Shown: positions 45,137-56,579, counted from the first letter of the stretch. The stretch: 64,000 nucleotides of DNA from Tuctoria greenei (GCA_036927565.1 JAYESD010000009.1:27061601-27125600), one strand, 5' to 3'. The notes: generated by a model not told the origin, from the sequence alone. Numbers and translations are program-made.

Positions 45137-48100
45137 TCAAGCCACACTCCGAGAATCAAGAATATTTAGCTCATTTCGGAGTTCGCAAAAACGCTTTTCA
45201 TCAAGTGGCTTGGTGAATATGTCGACCAATTGTTTTTGTGTGTTGACATGTGAGATGGTTATGTCTCCTTTCATGGAATGGTCTCTCAAGAAATGATGTC
45301 TTATGTCTATGTGTTTAGTCCTAGAGTGCTCAACTGGATTGTGGGCTATTTTAATGGCACTCTCATTGTCACAAAGGAGAGGAATATGGTTCATATTGTA
45401 ACCGTAATCCCTTAGAGTTTGTCGCATCCAAAGAAGTTGTGCACAACAACTCCCGGCTGCAACATACTCCGCTTCGGTTGTGGATAAAGCAATGGAATTT
45501 TGTTTCTTAGATGACCAAGAAACCAAAGATCTTCCTAGGAATTGGCATGTGCCAGAGGTGCTTTTTCTATCAACTTTGCACCAGGCATAATCTGCATCGG
45601 AGTAACCAATGAGATTGAATTTGGAGCCTTTTGGGTACCAAAGACCAAGGTTGGGTGTATGAACTAAATATCTCAAGATTCTTTTTACGGCTGTCAAGTG
45701 ACATTCCTTAGGGTTGGCTTGAAATCTTGCACACAAACATACACTCAACATAATATCTGGCCTAGATGCACATAAGTAAAGTAAAGATCCAATCATGGAG
45801 CGATATACCTTTTGGTCGACGCTCGGTCCATCTTCATTGAGATCCAAGTGGCCATTCGTAGCCATGGGAGTCTTTATGGGCTTTGCCTTGTCCATGCCAA
45901 ACTTCTTGAGTATGTCCTGTGTGTACTTGGTTTGGCTTATGAATGTTCCTTCCTTTTGTTGCCGCACTTGGAATCCCAAGAAGTACTTCAATTCTCCCAT
46001 CATTGACATTTCAAACCTGTCTGTCATAATTCTACTAAATTCTTCACAGAAAGATTGGTTAGTTGACCCAAAAATTATGTCATCAACATAGATTTGGCAA
46101 ATAAAAAGATCATTATCTAGATTTTTCGTGAATAGTGTATAATCTACTTTGCCAATCTGAAAGCCATTATCAATTAAAAAATCTCTAAGACACTCATACC
46201 AAGCTCTAGGAGCTTGTTTGAGGCCATAGAGAGCCTTACGCAGTTTATACACGTGGTCGGGGAACTCTTCGCCTTCAAATCCGGGTGGTTGCTCCACGTA
46301 CACCTCTTCCTTGATTGGTTCGTTGAGGAAGGCGCTTTTGACGTCCATTTGGTACAGCTTGTAATCATGGTGAGTAGCATATGCAAGTAATATTCTAATT
46401 GATTCAAGCCTAGCTACTGGAGCAAAAGTTTCATCGAAATCCAAACCTTTGACTTGTGAGTAACCTTTGGCCACAAGTCGTGCCTTGTTTCTTGTCACCA
46501 CCCCGTGTTCGTCTTGCTTGTTGCGGAAGACCCACTTGGTGCCCACTATGTTTGCATTGGGTCTGGCCACAAATTCCCAAACCTCATTTCTCTTGAAGTT
46601 GGTCAACTCTTCTTGCATTGCCACCACCCAGTCCGGATCCTTCAATGCATCCTCAGTCCTGTGTGGTTCCAAAAAGGAGACAAACGAGTAATGCTCACAA
46701 AAATTAGCTATACGAGATCTAGTGGTTACTCCCTTTTGGATATCACCGATGATGTTGTCGATTGGGTGATCCCTTTGAGTGCGTTGGTGTACTCTTGGGT
46801 GTGGCACTTGGGGAGTTGAGTGTTGGTGATCATTTTCTTCTCCCCCTGAGTGGTTGCCCTCGTTGATTTGTTGATCATCTTCATATTCTTGTGATTGATC
46901 TTGTATCGAGACTCCCCCTTGATTGTTGATCTCCTCTTGTGGTTCACTTTCCTCTTGTATTTGTGACGATGACTCTTGTGGACGAACTTCGCCTAGAGCC
47001 ATTCTCTTCAATGCTTGGTAAGGAGCTTCTTCTTTACCTAATTCACATTGATCAACTTGCTCCTTTTGGGAGCCATTAGTTTGATCGAACACTACGTCAC
47101 GTGCCACTTCAACAAGTCCGGAGGCCTTGTTGAAAACACGATAGGCGTAAGTGTTCGAATCATAGCCAAGAAGGAAACCTTCATCGAACTTCGAAGCGAA
47201 CTTTGAAGTCCTAGACTTCTTGTTCAAGATATAACATGGAGAGCCGAAAACTCGAAAATATGAAATGTTGGGTTTGTTACCGGTGAGTAGCTCATAAGGA
47301 GTCTTCTTGAGTAGTCGATGAAGGTAGAGTCGATTTGCGGCGTGGCAAGCGGTGTTAATCGCTTCCGCCCAAAATCGATCTGAAGTCTTGTATTCATCGA
47401 GCATTGTTCTTGCCATCTCTATGAGCGTTCGGTTCTTCCTTTCGGCGACTCCATTTTGTTGTGGAGAGTATGGTGCTGAAAATTCGTGCTTGATTCCCTC
47501 CTCATCAAGGTACTCCTCCACTTGTATGTTCTTGAACTCCGTGCCGTTGTCGCTCCGAATACTCTTGATCGATAGTGAGAACTTGTTTTGAGCTCGCCTG
47601 AAGAATTTCTTGAGCGTTCCTTGTGTTTCTGACTTGTCATGCAACAAGAACACCCAAGTGAAGCAGGAAAAATCATCAATAATGACTAAACCGTATTTAT
47701 TACCGCCGATGCTCATGTAAGCTATTGGACCAAACAAGTCCATATGAAGTAGTTCGAGCAGTCTTGTCGTAGTCATAATGTTCTTTGCAGGATGATGTGC
47801 TCCTACTTGCTTCCCGGCTTGGCACGCGCTACAAGGCATGTCTTTCTCAAAAACAACATCTTTCAAACCTCGGATGTGATCGCCCTTGAGGAGTTTTTGA
47901 AGATTCCTCATACCAACATATGCTAGCCGTCTATGCCACAGCCAACCCATGTTGGTTTTTGCAATCAAGCATGTGTCGAGTTCGGCTTTATCCTTGTTGA
48001 AGTCAACATGGTAAAGCTTTCCCTTTAACATACCCTTGAATGCAACGGAACCATCACTCCTCCTTGAGACGGTCACACCCTCATTAGTAAACAAGCAATT

Positions 48101-48361
48101 ATAACCTTTGTCACATAATTGAGATATGGACAGCAGGTTATAATCTAAAGATTCAACATGTAGAACATGAGAAAGAGTGTGTTCAGAGGATATTGCTATT
48201 TTACCGGTACCGAGCACCCTTCCTTGACTATTATCTCCGAAGTAGATGCCTTCGTTTGGGTCCTCGTTTTCTTCATATTCCACGAACATCCTCTTTTCTC
48301 CGGTCATGTGGTTGGTGCATCCACTATCTAGCACCCATTTGGATCCACCGGAGGAATAGGC
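45137..48361 (-). CDS. pol: Element C pol polyprotein, apparently intact
   Basis: About 1075 codons without stops. Protease WVLDSGCTNHMTGEKRMF. Pre-integrase WLWHRRLAYVGM and CSACQAGKQVGAHH. Integrase D-D-E: HMDLFGP, RSDNGTEFKN, PQQNGVAERKNRTL. RT: QMDVKSAFLN, GLKQAPRAWYECL, catalytic QIYVDDIIFGS. RNase H: YSDADYAWCKVDRKSTSG (Trp where Gly is usual), STTEAEYVAAG (Thr for the usual Ala), NESAIKIAHNPVEHSRTKHI, IFTKPLDEKRF. No in-frame ATG at the start: it overlaps the gag end in another frame and follows TTTGTTTCTGCAG, a good splice-acceptor match ending at 48362. It carries out processing, cDNA synthesis and integration. Confidence 0.93.
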   Translation of the reverse strand, partial: AYSSGGSKWVLDSGCTNHMTGEKRMFVEYEENEDPNEGIYFGDNSQGRVLGTGKIAISSEHTLSHVLHVESLDYNLLSISQLCDKGYNCLFTNEGVTVSRRSDGSVAFKGMLKGKLYHVDFNKDKAELDTCLIAKTNMGWLWHRRLAYVGMRNLQKLLKGDHIRGLKDVVFEKDMPCSACQAGKQVGAHHPAKNIMTTTRLLELLHMDLFGPIAYMSIGGNKYGLVIIDDFSCFTWVFLLHDKSETQGTLKKFFRRAQNKFSLSIKSIRSDNGTEFKNIQVEEYLDEEGIKHEFSAPYSPQQNGVAERKNRTLIEMARTMLDEYKTSDRFWAEAINTACHAANRLYLHRLLKKTPYELLTGNKPNISYFRVFGSPCYILNKKSRTSKFASKFDEGFLLGYDSNTYAYRVFNKASGLVEVARDVVFDQTNGSQKEQVDQCELGKEEAPYQALKRMALGEVRPQESSSQIQEESEPQEEINNQGGVSIQDQSQEYEDDQQINEGNHSGGEENDHQHSTPQVPHPRVHQRTQRDHPIDNIIGDIQKGVTTRSRIANFCEHYSFVSFLEPHRTEDALKDPDWVVAMQEELTNFKRNEVWEFVARPNANIVGTKWVFRNKQDEHGVVTRNKARLVAKGYSQVKGLDFDETFAPVARLESIRILLAYATHHDYKLYQMDVKSAFLNEPIKEEVYVEQPPGFEGEEFPDHVYKLRKALYGLKQAPRAWYECLRDFLIDNGFQIGKVDYTLFTKNLDNDLFICQIYVDDIIFGSTNQSFCEEFSRIMTDRFEMSMMGELKYFLGFQVRQQKEGTFISQTKYTQDILKKFGMDKAKPIKTPMATNGHLDLNEDGPSVDQKVYRSMIGSLLYLCASRPDIMLSVCLCARFQANPKECHLTAVKRILRYLVHTPNLGLWYPKGSKFNLIGYSDADYAWCKVDRKSTSGTCQFLGRSLVSWSSKKQNSIALSTTEAEYVAAGSCCAQLLWMRQTLRDYGYNMNHIPLLCDNESAIKIAHNPVEHSRTKHIDIRHHFLRDHSMKGDITISHVNTQKQLVDIFTKPLDEKRFCELRNELNILDSRSVA

Positions 48362-48374
48362 CTGCAGAAACAAA

Positions 48375-50786
48375 TTATGCCTTGGTTTTAGGTACCCAAG
48401 CTTGCTTGGGTCCTTGGAGGTTAGTTACAATACATTTGGGCACCCACACATGGGATTTTGTGTTCCCATGGCGTGGCCCAGCATAATAAGCATAAACTTT
48501 ACCAATATTGTTTCTCATTAATACATAAGAGGCATCAAAGGTTTTGAACAAGAGTTGCTGTTGTTTATGGATCGGACTAGTCTGGGTAACCGGACTTGTC
48601 CGAATGACCGGACTTGTCCGGACCTCCACCGGACTAGTCCGGCGTTTATGAGAGTTCACATTCTTAATTTTTGAGTTACCAGGTTGTGAGGGTCCTCCCT
48701 TCACAAAGGTAATCCTTCCCTTGTTATTCTTATGACTTCCAGCATTTTGCTTTCCATCGTAAGAGTAACCAATGCCATACTTGACGTTTGGAGGTCTTTG
48801 GACCAAGTATGCACTACGTGCATAGTTGATCCTCTCCTTGTCAAATATTCCACATTGGGTAGGATTTTTATCCTTTGCGGAGGTAGACTTTTCCTTCAAG
48901 CTGATGTCGACTTTACCACATTTGCACATATGAACAGGATTAGTTGAAGTGTGTTGAGAAGGTAGACTTGAAGAGGAGGAAGGTTCACTTAGCTTGAGTG
49001 ACTCAACTTGCACTTCAAGGATCTTGTTGACCTTGATCAGGTCATCAAGTTGATCCTTGATTGCAACGTTTGAGTTGGTTAATTCCAAACAAGTTTTCTT
49101 GCTTGAAGCTAGCTCAAGCTGTAGTGAGTTGTTTTTCTCCTTTTCAAGAACTAGAAGATTGTCAAGTTCGACATACCTCTCCTTTTGGGAGATAATCATG
49201 TCTTCTTGACGATCAATTAGCGATTCCTTCTCAACAAGTTGGACAAGTAAAAATTTCATTTTAGCAGCAGTTTTTCTATCTAATCCAGTTAACATATCTT
49301 CATCATCACTATCTAGTTCATCATTACTTGAGTACGAATGCATGGAAGGAGTTTTGATGTTTACCTTGCGTTTACCTTCCTTTGCCATGAGGCAAGTGCC
49401 ATGTCCCTTCTTTGCACCGAGCGTGGGGAAGAGTGTGGGTTTCTTGGACGAGCTTTCAATGGCTATGCTAGCCATCTCTTCTTCATCGGATGATGAGGAC
49501 TCATCATTTGAGTCCCACTCCTTTCCAATGTGTGCTTGTTCAGCTTGTTTCTTCTTTTTGAAGAATTTCTTCGGTTGAGGCTTGGTTTCTTTATTCTTCT
49601 TCTTGTTGTCCTCATACGGGCAATCGACTATAAAGTGGTTATACTCACCACAATTATAGCACGCCCGCCTCATCTTCGACTTTGTCCTTTCCTTGTACTT
49701 GCCTTCACCTGATTTTGTTCCTTGTCTTTTCTTCATTATTCTTTTGAACTTTTTCATGAACAAAATCATATCCTCTTCGTCCAGCTCACTGCTTTCGTCA
49801 TCGCTATCCTCCTCAAACTGTGCTTCTCTTGCTTCTTTGGATAGAGGCTTGAGTGTGGACTTTAAGGCAACTCCCTTCTTCTTGGCAGATGTGAGGACGG
49901 CTATTTCTTTGACGTGCTTGGCTTGTTTCTCCATCATTTCAAAATTGATGATTTTGCCAAGCAATTCATCTGGAGTCATCCTCTAGTACCCGGGACTTTC
50001 TCTGATCATAGAGCATAGTGTGACATTGCGAGGCATAAAGGCTCTAAGGATGAGCTTTACAACCTCGTGGTCATTCCACTTCTTGCTCCCATATGATCGA
50101 ACCTTGTTTACAAGTGTCTTCAATCGGTTGTACATGTCCTGGGGAGACTCGTCTTCCTCAATTGCGAACCTTCCTAGTTCGCCCTCAATAATTTCTATTT
50201 TGGCCTCCCGCACATGCCGGTCACCTTCATGGGCTGTTTTTAGTGTGTCCCATATTTCCTTGGCAATCTCCAGTCCGTCCACCTTTGTGAATTCATCTCG
50301 ACTTAGAGAGGAGGTGATCACGACTGCGGCTTGAGCGTTTCTGTGGATGGCTTGCTCTTGACTTGGAGTGAGCTCTTCGTCGTCATCTGGGATGTCTATT
50401 CCTGTGCACACAATATGCCATAAATTTGGGTTAAGGGAAATCAAGTGCATCTTCATATTTTGCCTCCACATGGAGTAATCACTCCCATCGAAGTGTGGGG
50501 CTTTTCCAAGAGGAATAGATAGGTAATGGCTGTTGTTTGAATTTAAACGATCATAGTTGAAAGGATATCGGGAGTAGTCGGTGTGACTACTCCCCTTCTT
50601 CTTTTCTTCAACTTTAGCTTTCCCTTTGGAAAGTGCTTTCTTTCTGAGTAGTGCTTTCAGCTCCAGCGTCTCCTCATCATCATCATCGAAGTCTTCAATT
50701 GCTTCGAGATACTTTTCCAACTTTTGGTTCTTGTCTTTGTTTACTTCTTCCTGGTTGTTGATTTTCTGAACATCTTTCATGTCCGA
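48375..50786 (-). pseudogene. Element C gag, open except one TAG
   Basis: First ATG at 50786 (MSDMKDVQKINNQEE); the frame is open further up to the primer site. UBN2-type core (YLSIPLGKAPHFDGSDYSMW, DMYNRLKTLVNKVRSYG). Single TAG at 49983-49985 within ESPGY-stop-RMTPDEL, a likely CAG (Gln) codon. Then zinc knuckle CYNCGEYNHFIVDC (intact), acidic SSDEEE stretch, coiled coil (about 49110-49260) and the C-terminal block DASYVLMRNNIGKVYAYYAG ending AWVPKTKA with stop at 48375. Between coil and block there is an insertion of RTSP repeats, coded by the LTR-type palindrome (48571-48644), absent from A. Confidence 0.88.
48571..48644. repeat. LTR-type palindromes inside the gag coding region of C
   Basis: Four units in 74 bp (CGGACTAGTCTG, CGGACTTGTCCG, CGGACTTGTCCG, CGGACTAGTCCG on the plus strand). 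On the minus strand all four keep the gag frame and code RTSP, RTSP, RTSP and QTSP. Confidence 0.9.
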
Positions 50787-50827
50787 CATGATCTCTTCGA
50801 GTGGTTGCACACTTTCTTGAAGAACCT

Positions 50828-50839
50828 GCTCTGATACCA
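50828..50839 (-). promoter_or_regulatory. Primer-binding site of C
   Basis: GCTCTGATACCA on the plus strand, that is TGGTATCAGAGC on the minus, complementary to initiator-Met tRNA; two bases inside the 5' LTR. Confidence 0.9.
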
Positions 50840-50841
50840 AT

Positions 50842-52403
50842 TGAATGTAGGCCTAGAGGGGGGTGAATAGGCCTTTTTGATTTTTCTCAGTTCCTGTAAC
50901 ACTCAGCAACAAGGTCAATACCAGAGATATCGGACTAGTCCGGTAATGTGCGGACTAGTCCAGTTTTCACGGGCTAGGTTGATCAAGTTCAGACAATTTG
51001 ATTGATTCGTTAATGTTTGCAGCGGAAATATAAACTTGAATCTCAATTTAATAGTTGTATGTCAGATTCTATTGTAGTTAAAGCTCTTGATCAACAATTA
51101 GACTTAAATTGAATAAAGTGAATCAAACCCTAGATTAAGTTGATCAAATTAGATGAAGAACACAAAAAAGGACAAGACACATGATTTATCCCGTGGTTCG
51201 GCTACCACGAAGGCAACCTACGTCCACGTTGAGGAGCCCACAAAAGGACCGGGTCTTCTCCAACCCTTTTCTCGTCGGATCGCCACGAAGGCCAATCCTC
51301 TTCCACTACTCACAAGGGGTAAATAACCAAGTTGAAGGGGCGTTCTCACACGTTGAGAGCTCCCTTGATTACAACTCACAATGACACCAATAACACACTT
51401 GAAAATTACAAATTGAAACGTAAGAGTGTGTTAGAGAATCAAACCAAGAGCTCAATGATGTGTGCCAAGTGTCTCTCCAATGACCTAGAAGTGATCTTCA
51501 ATGGATTAATCGATTTTGCACTTAATTTCGTGGAGAGAGATGGTTTTTGAGTCTCTTGGGAGGTGTGACGGCGCTAGGGTTCGAGAGAGTGTAAAAGTGG
51601 GCCGTGCACCTCTATTTATATGGGGTTTCTAAAAGTGACCGTTAGGGTTCAGAAAGATCGGACTAGTCGTGGTGGTCATCGGACTAGTCCGGTGTGCTGT
51701 GTGTAGCAAACCCTAAGTGTCCAGGAATATCGGACTAGTCCGGTTGAAAACGGACTTGTCCGATTTTGCTACTGGAAATCTTCGGACTAGTCCGATTGCC
51801 ATCAGACTTGTCCGGACATATGAAACCCTAAGTGTTTTGGATGACAAGTCCGCACTTGGAGGACTTGTCCGATTTAGATCAGTGTGTATATCGGACTAGT
51901 CCGTGGTGACACCGGACTTGTCCGAAGTGGATCAGAATGAATATCGGACTAGTCCGAATCACAACGGACTTGTTCGATTTTGTGTGACTTGTACAATGTG
52001 TTGAGGACTAGTACGCATTGGGGAGGACTAGTCCGAAGTGGATCAGAAAGATATCGGACTAGTCCGGTGGAGACCGGACTTGTCCGATCTAGTGCAGAAT
52101 GTGATATCGGACTAGTCCGGCTGATATCGGACTAGTCCCGTCCTGTATAACTTTGTGCATTGTATGTGTGTGCTTGAAAGTGATTGAGCTCTTGGGTGTG
52201 TTTCCTTAACACACTCTATACATAATAATCTACTATTTTCTTCTTCTTGAGCTCAAATTCACTTTGCTTCTCATTTCCCTTCTTTTTGGCATTTTGCTCA
52301 TTTTTCATCATTTGCCTGCATTCATCTCAACAAAAGGATTAGGATCCCAATTGCTTGTCATAAATCATCCAAAACCCACAAGGGAGTCCTAGATGCACTT
52401 TCA
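50842..52403 (-). repeat. Element C 5' LTR (1562 bp)
   Basis: Matches 40621-42182. Palindrome array 50927-52140, TATA box complement CTATTTATAT at 51612-51621. The plus-strand right end GCACTTTCA is followed by the CTTTC duplication. Confidence 0.95.
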
Positions 52404-53364
52404 CTTTCCTCTACATGTACGCTAATATAGATGAGATGGACAAATATTTCGAGTAAGTGTTTGTCCTACATTTATGCTAATCAGAATATTTTGCATCACA
52501 TCTATTCCAAAAAGTTTTTTTTTTCGTATAGTGAGTTCCACAAGCAAAATTGGACACGTAGACAAACAAGTAGAAGCCATGCGACGGGTTAGAATAAATA
52601 GAGGAGCTAATTTTTTATCATGGTTTCGGGATCATGTAACATTTTCTCGTTAACTTATCAGTGTTTACAAAGTTTTCTAATAACTTATGAATATTTACAA
52701 AGTTTTCTAATAACTTCATATCTTGGACAGTGCATGGAAGATGCAAACGTCCATTAAGACTTGCGACAACTACCCTATGGATTGGTTAAAGTTAGAAGTT
52801 ACGGTCGATATTACATCTATGGCTTCCGATTCTATACAAGTCAATTTGAATCTCTTCGTCCTCTCGCGGCAACATGTGATACCGTAGTTGTGATGAGGGT
52901 AACCGATTGTCAAAGATGTGAAACTAATTACTATGGGATTATTAAAAAATCCTTGAATTTGCTTTTGTTGGAAATAAGGATCTTCGAGCAATATTCTTTG
53001 AATGCGATTGGTTTGATAACAATCTTGGATTCTACTAAACCAATTTGGCATGGTGGAAGTAAAACACAAGAAACGGCTACGAGGATTCGATTCATTTGTT
53101 CTTGCACACCAAGTGGAGAAAGTGTACTATCTACCTAATCCATGCAAAAAACTCAAAGCTTTGTGGGTGGTACATAAGGTGAATCCTCGTGAGCGGTTAT
53201 ACACTCTAGGAGATGATGATTACTATGATACTGATGAGGTTGATGAGGTTTGCCAAGAGGAAGAGTTGCCAGACTCATTCAGAATCGAGCCTGGTGTAGG
53301 ACTCAATGACTTAGTTGGAGACGTTCAAGATATCGAGACTGCTGCTATGCAGAAACTGAAATGA
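52404..53364 (+). pseudogene. Element E TNP2 transposase, C-terminal part (DUF4216-like)
   Basis: Continues the frame cut by element C (LYMYANIDEMDKYFE). After a broken, possibly intronic stretch (52460-52740) it reads GRYYIYGFRFYTSQFE and TNYYGIIKKSLNL; then by frameshift TNLAWWK-like sequence and KHKKRLRGFDSFVLAHQVEKVYYLP and KALWVVHKVNPRERLY (53060-53200), the DUF4216 domain that closes TNP2 proteins. An acidic tail ends at the TGA 53362. Compare the intact DUF4216 of element F at 59867-60424. Confidence 0.8.
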
Positions 53365-53858
53365 AATACAATCAAGATGCTCAAAATAGAAGATCGACGG
53401 TCTAGTTTAAGGAGTAGGTACATGATCGTGACATTGATGAATTTTGAAATTAACGAAGTAACGTTTTCTTCACTAACTTAACATGAATTTTGTATATTAT
53501 CTTATTGTATTTATCAATTATCCTTAGCATAGTTATCTTAGCATATTTTGTATATTAGCTTAACATGAATTTTACTTACATCAGGATGTCATCATCGAAG
53601 GGGAAGGAGAAGGGGGGTGAGAGGTTTCCTCACCCAGTCAAGAGGCGTTTTGTCAGGTACCTCATCAGGTGCAAGGAGGCGCTCTCAGCTGATGAGGCAC
53701 CTTCCAGGTGTGGCATTACAGCATACGGAGGTAAATTTTAGTTGACAATTATGTTATTCTAAATTGCACTTATCAATAATTAGTTCTTATCAATCATTTA
53801 TTTTTGCAGCCTGACTCAGTTTCAACTGAGTCTGAGTCAGAGGTTAGGGCGCTACCAC

Positions 53859-54304
53859 ACACCGAGATAGTGCAAACGCACTAAAGCCTCGATGACACTA
53901 TTAACCTATCAGTGGTGTCCCCGGTCCATGAACGAAATGTCGTACTAAGATATGCAAAATTTATTAACTCATTAAGTATTGGAAGACACCATCTGTGGAG
54001 CCATTGGGCTCCTGTGGTGACCAACCTTCTGGGTCACCGGACGTGGTGCTGCCGCAGAGGCGATGGACGAGGAGGACCCACTTTGTGGCTCCTCCTCCTG
54101 TTCCTCATGAGCATTTTACTATTTGTCTAGTCAGAGACAGGTAAAAAAACCATCTAGTATTAAATATTAGATGTTGTCTTCCAATACTTAATGAGTTAAC
54201 AAATTTTGCAGATCTTAGTATGACTGTTCGTTTATGGGCCGGGGACACCACCGACAGGTTAACAGTGTCATCGAGGCTTTAGTGCGTTTGCACTATCTTG
54301 GTGT
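53859..54304. repeat. Inverted duplication inside E's second gene
   Basis: Arms 53859-53994 and 54169-54304, 136 bp each, 12 mismatches by my count (about 91%), mostly transitions; loop 174 bp. The right arm contains the acceptor TTTTGCAG and the start of exon 3; the left arm is its antisense copy. E' shows no such left arm. Confidence 0.9.
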
Positions 54305-55811
54305 CATCAACGGTTTGTCTGCTCTATCATGTGATGACTACGCTCGTGTCTCTCACGAGGTCCATGACACCCTTCGGGGAGCCATGTGTAATGATTTATG
54401 GTAAGGTTAACTGTTTAAATTTTTTCAACTCATTTAAATTATTAATTTGTATCACTTAAATATTTGTTTGCTTAAAGTTGAGGTACCAGTTAGAGGAACC
54501 GAGCAAGAGCATGGAGGAGCATGCTCGTGTTCAACAACAATGCTTGGAATCTCGTGACATCAGCGTTGTCGTATGCCCACATTCAGGTCGTTAACTACTA
54601 CCAGAAGCGTCATCAGCAGCACAGCAGGAACGGAATCTGTTTAGGAAGGACTCCAACACGTACTTGTCAGAGGACCAACACACGGAGGTATGTTTTTATT
54701 GTTAAATATTTACAATAGTTACATATGTTAAATTATTGATAAAATATTAAATATGTACAGGTTAGTATTTCCTGGTTATAGGGTTGACCCGTCGCATATT
54801 GAGCTCTCTATCAGTATTGGGCTAGTGATGCTTTCATTGCTAAGTCTATGAAGGCTTGAGAATGCAGGGGGTCGGACGAAAAGCACAATTATGGCAGCAA
54901 TTGCTATTTGCATTTGGCTAAACGCATGGTAAGTACATTTAAAGTTATTTATGTGTTCATATTATAGTTATCCTACAAACACAACTATACAGTAGCTAGA
55001 GACCGGTCAGGAGCCAACCTCGATCCAGGTTTGGAAGAGAGGTCACAGCGGAAGTGAACCTTCCCAGCCTGGGCAGTGCAGTAAGGTCGCGGCCGATCGA
55101 CTGGTAAGTTTTTGAAATTCATCAATTTAATTATAACTAATACTATTATTGACACGCTTAAATGATTTCTTTGTTTTTTTAGGAAAGGTACGCGTAGGAG
55201 GTCATCAAGATACACGACGAAGGGTACAATTGGGAAAACACGCCAATCGACCCTCAAGCCATGTATGCAAGCAGAGGCGCGAAGGCTCATGGACGGTGAG
55301 TTGGTCACTTATTTCATTTTTTCAATCATTCTTATTTTACTTATTATTTTTCTTTCTTTTGTAGTTTTGACATTTTTGACGGAGTTCTCAACACGAGGTC
55401 AGCGCGACCTTCGAGAGGCGCTTCATCGATGCAGGCTTTGTCCGTTGGGCCGTCAAGTGGCCGTCTCTTGTAGAGGGACATGAAGTTCCATGCCATGAAG
55501 GAGACGCTGATGCGGACCTAGGAGGAGCTCGACAAGACTAGGGCCATCCAGGAGGCCATGACCAAGTACATGGCTCAGATGCAGTCGTCGATGGAGGTAA
55601 GTAATTTAAACTATTGTAGTTTCATTTTATAGCATTTCAGTAATATATCTTCTAGTAATTTGCAATGACAAGCCTTAGCTCGACAGAATGGCCACCAGAT
55701 CAAGATTGCTGCGTTTCAGCTGCCGCAGGGGACCCTGTCATAAGCGCCCTAGCACAGGTGCCCCAACACAGGTAATAAAGTCTTTAATATTGTCGTATTC
55801 ACTTAACATAG

Positions 55812-56315
55812 GCATAGAAGGAGGTGTAACATAAGATGAGAGAGAGAGTGTGTGTGAGAGATAGAGGTGGAGTAAGAGAGACAAAGATAGTTTGAGTGTG
55901 AGAGAGAGAGAACTGAGATAGAGGTCGAGTAAGAGAGACAGAGATAGAGAGAGATAGAGTGCGAGAGAGAGGGTAAAGTGAGAGAAAGTGGATGCTAGAG
56001 AGGAAGAGAGTGAGAGAAAGAGAGGATGGATGGATGGAGAGAGAGGGAGAGGAAGAGTGAGAGAGAGGAAGAGAGTGAAAGAATGAGAGAAACGGAGGGA
56101 GAAGAAGAGAGAAAGTGTGTGAAAGAAAGAGAGGGAGAGGAAGAGAGTGAGAGAAAGAGAGGGAGAGGAAGAGAGTGAGAGAAAGAGAGGGAGAGGAAGA
56201 GAGAAAGAGAGGGAGAGGAAGAGAGTGAGAGAAAGAGAGAGAGAGGGAGAGGATGGAAGTTAGAGAGAGCGGAAAAGAGTAAGAGAAAGAAAAAGAGAGA
56301 TGCATGTCTAACATG
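55812..56315 (+). repeat. Purine-only-like GA tract, about 500 bp
   Basis: GAGAGAGGAAGAGAGTGAGA-type degenerate microsatellite inside the last intron of E's second gene, with a GGATGGATGGA island near 56022. E' has only a short GA-rich remnant at 35083-35140. The 251-codon minus-strand frame across it is Ser/Leu/Pro/Phe low complexity and not a gene. Confidence 0.9.
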
Positions 56316-56579
56316 TCTAACTCTAATGTGTTTTTGTAGGATTCGACGATGGTGGCGCAAACTCTATCACCACAGCTACCGGTACCCGGTGGGATGCACA
56401 GAGACGAGATTTTAGGCTCCGGGGTAGTCGAGGGACTAGTGTGTAGCTCGTTTAGAACTTGTGTTGTGGTTGACTGTGTTTGGATCTCAATTGATTGTTT
56501 ATTGCTGCTGTGAGTATTATTCTGTGAATGTTTGTTGTTCTGTAAACTGGCCATTGTGCCAGGTTTGTCTGTTTCTGTT

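Larger units (their letters stand above)
40621..52403 (-). mobile_element. Element C: young SIRE-lineage Ty1/copia retrotransposon, 11.8 kb
   Basis: LTRs 40621-42182 and 50842-52403, both 1562 bp, differing at about 25 positions by eye. Perfect CTTTC target duplication at 40616-40620 and 52404-52408. Minus orientation: primer site 50828-50839, gag, pol, env-like gene, polypurine tract 42184-42196. Pol (1078 codons) and env-like gene (520 codons from ATG) are open and catalytic motifs intact. Gag has a single TAG. It is the youngest element here and the nearest to being functional. LTR start (TGAAAGTGCATCTAGGA) and palindrome type are shared with A. Confidence 0.96.
53586..56447 (+). pseudogene. 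Element E second gene (Transposase_24-like), multi-exon
   Basis: ATG at 53586 (MSSSKGKEKGGERFPHPVKR). Exons inferred by eye from GT/AG borders and from E': 53586-53730, 53810 onward, 54212-54400 (HHRQVNSVIEALVRLHYLGV), 54483-54687, 54761-54928 (QYWASDAFIAKSMKA-like), 54993-55103, 55183-55295, 55365-55596 (coiled coil), about 55680-55771, 56340-56447. TAG/TGA codons occur in exons (for example TGA at 54857 within the W..F..S-motif exon), and a 136-bp inverted duplication disrupts exon 2. Intron 9 has become a purine tract. In En/Spm the second gene product (TNPA role) binds subterminal repeats; that role is inferred. Confidence 0.6.

Noticed and set aside
46467..48486. Plus-strand ORFs opposite pol of C (for example 46505-46819, 48193-48486)
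   Set aside because: Antisense shadows of a gene with all catalytic motifs on the minus strand.
55799..56554. 251-codon minus-strand ORF rich in Ser, Leu, Pro and Phe
   Set aside because: It is the translation of a GA/CT microsatellite; several frames are open for the same reason.
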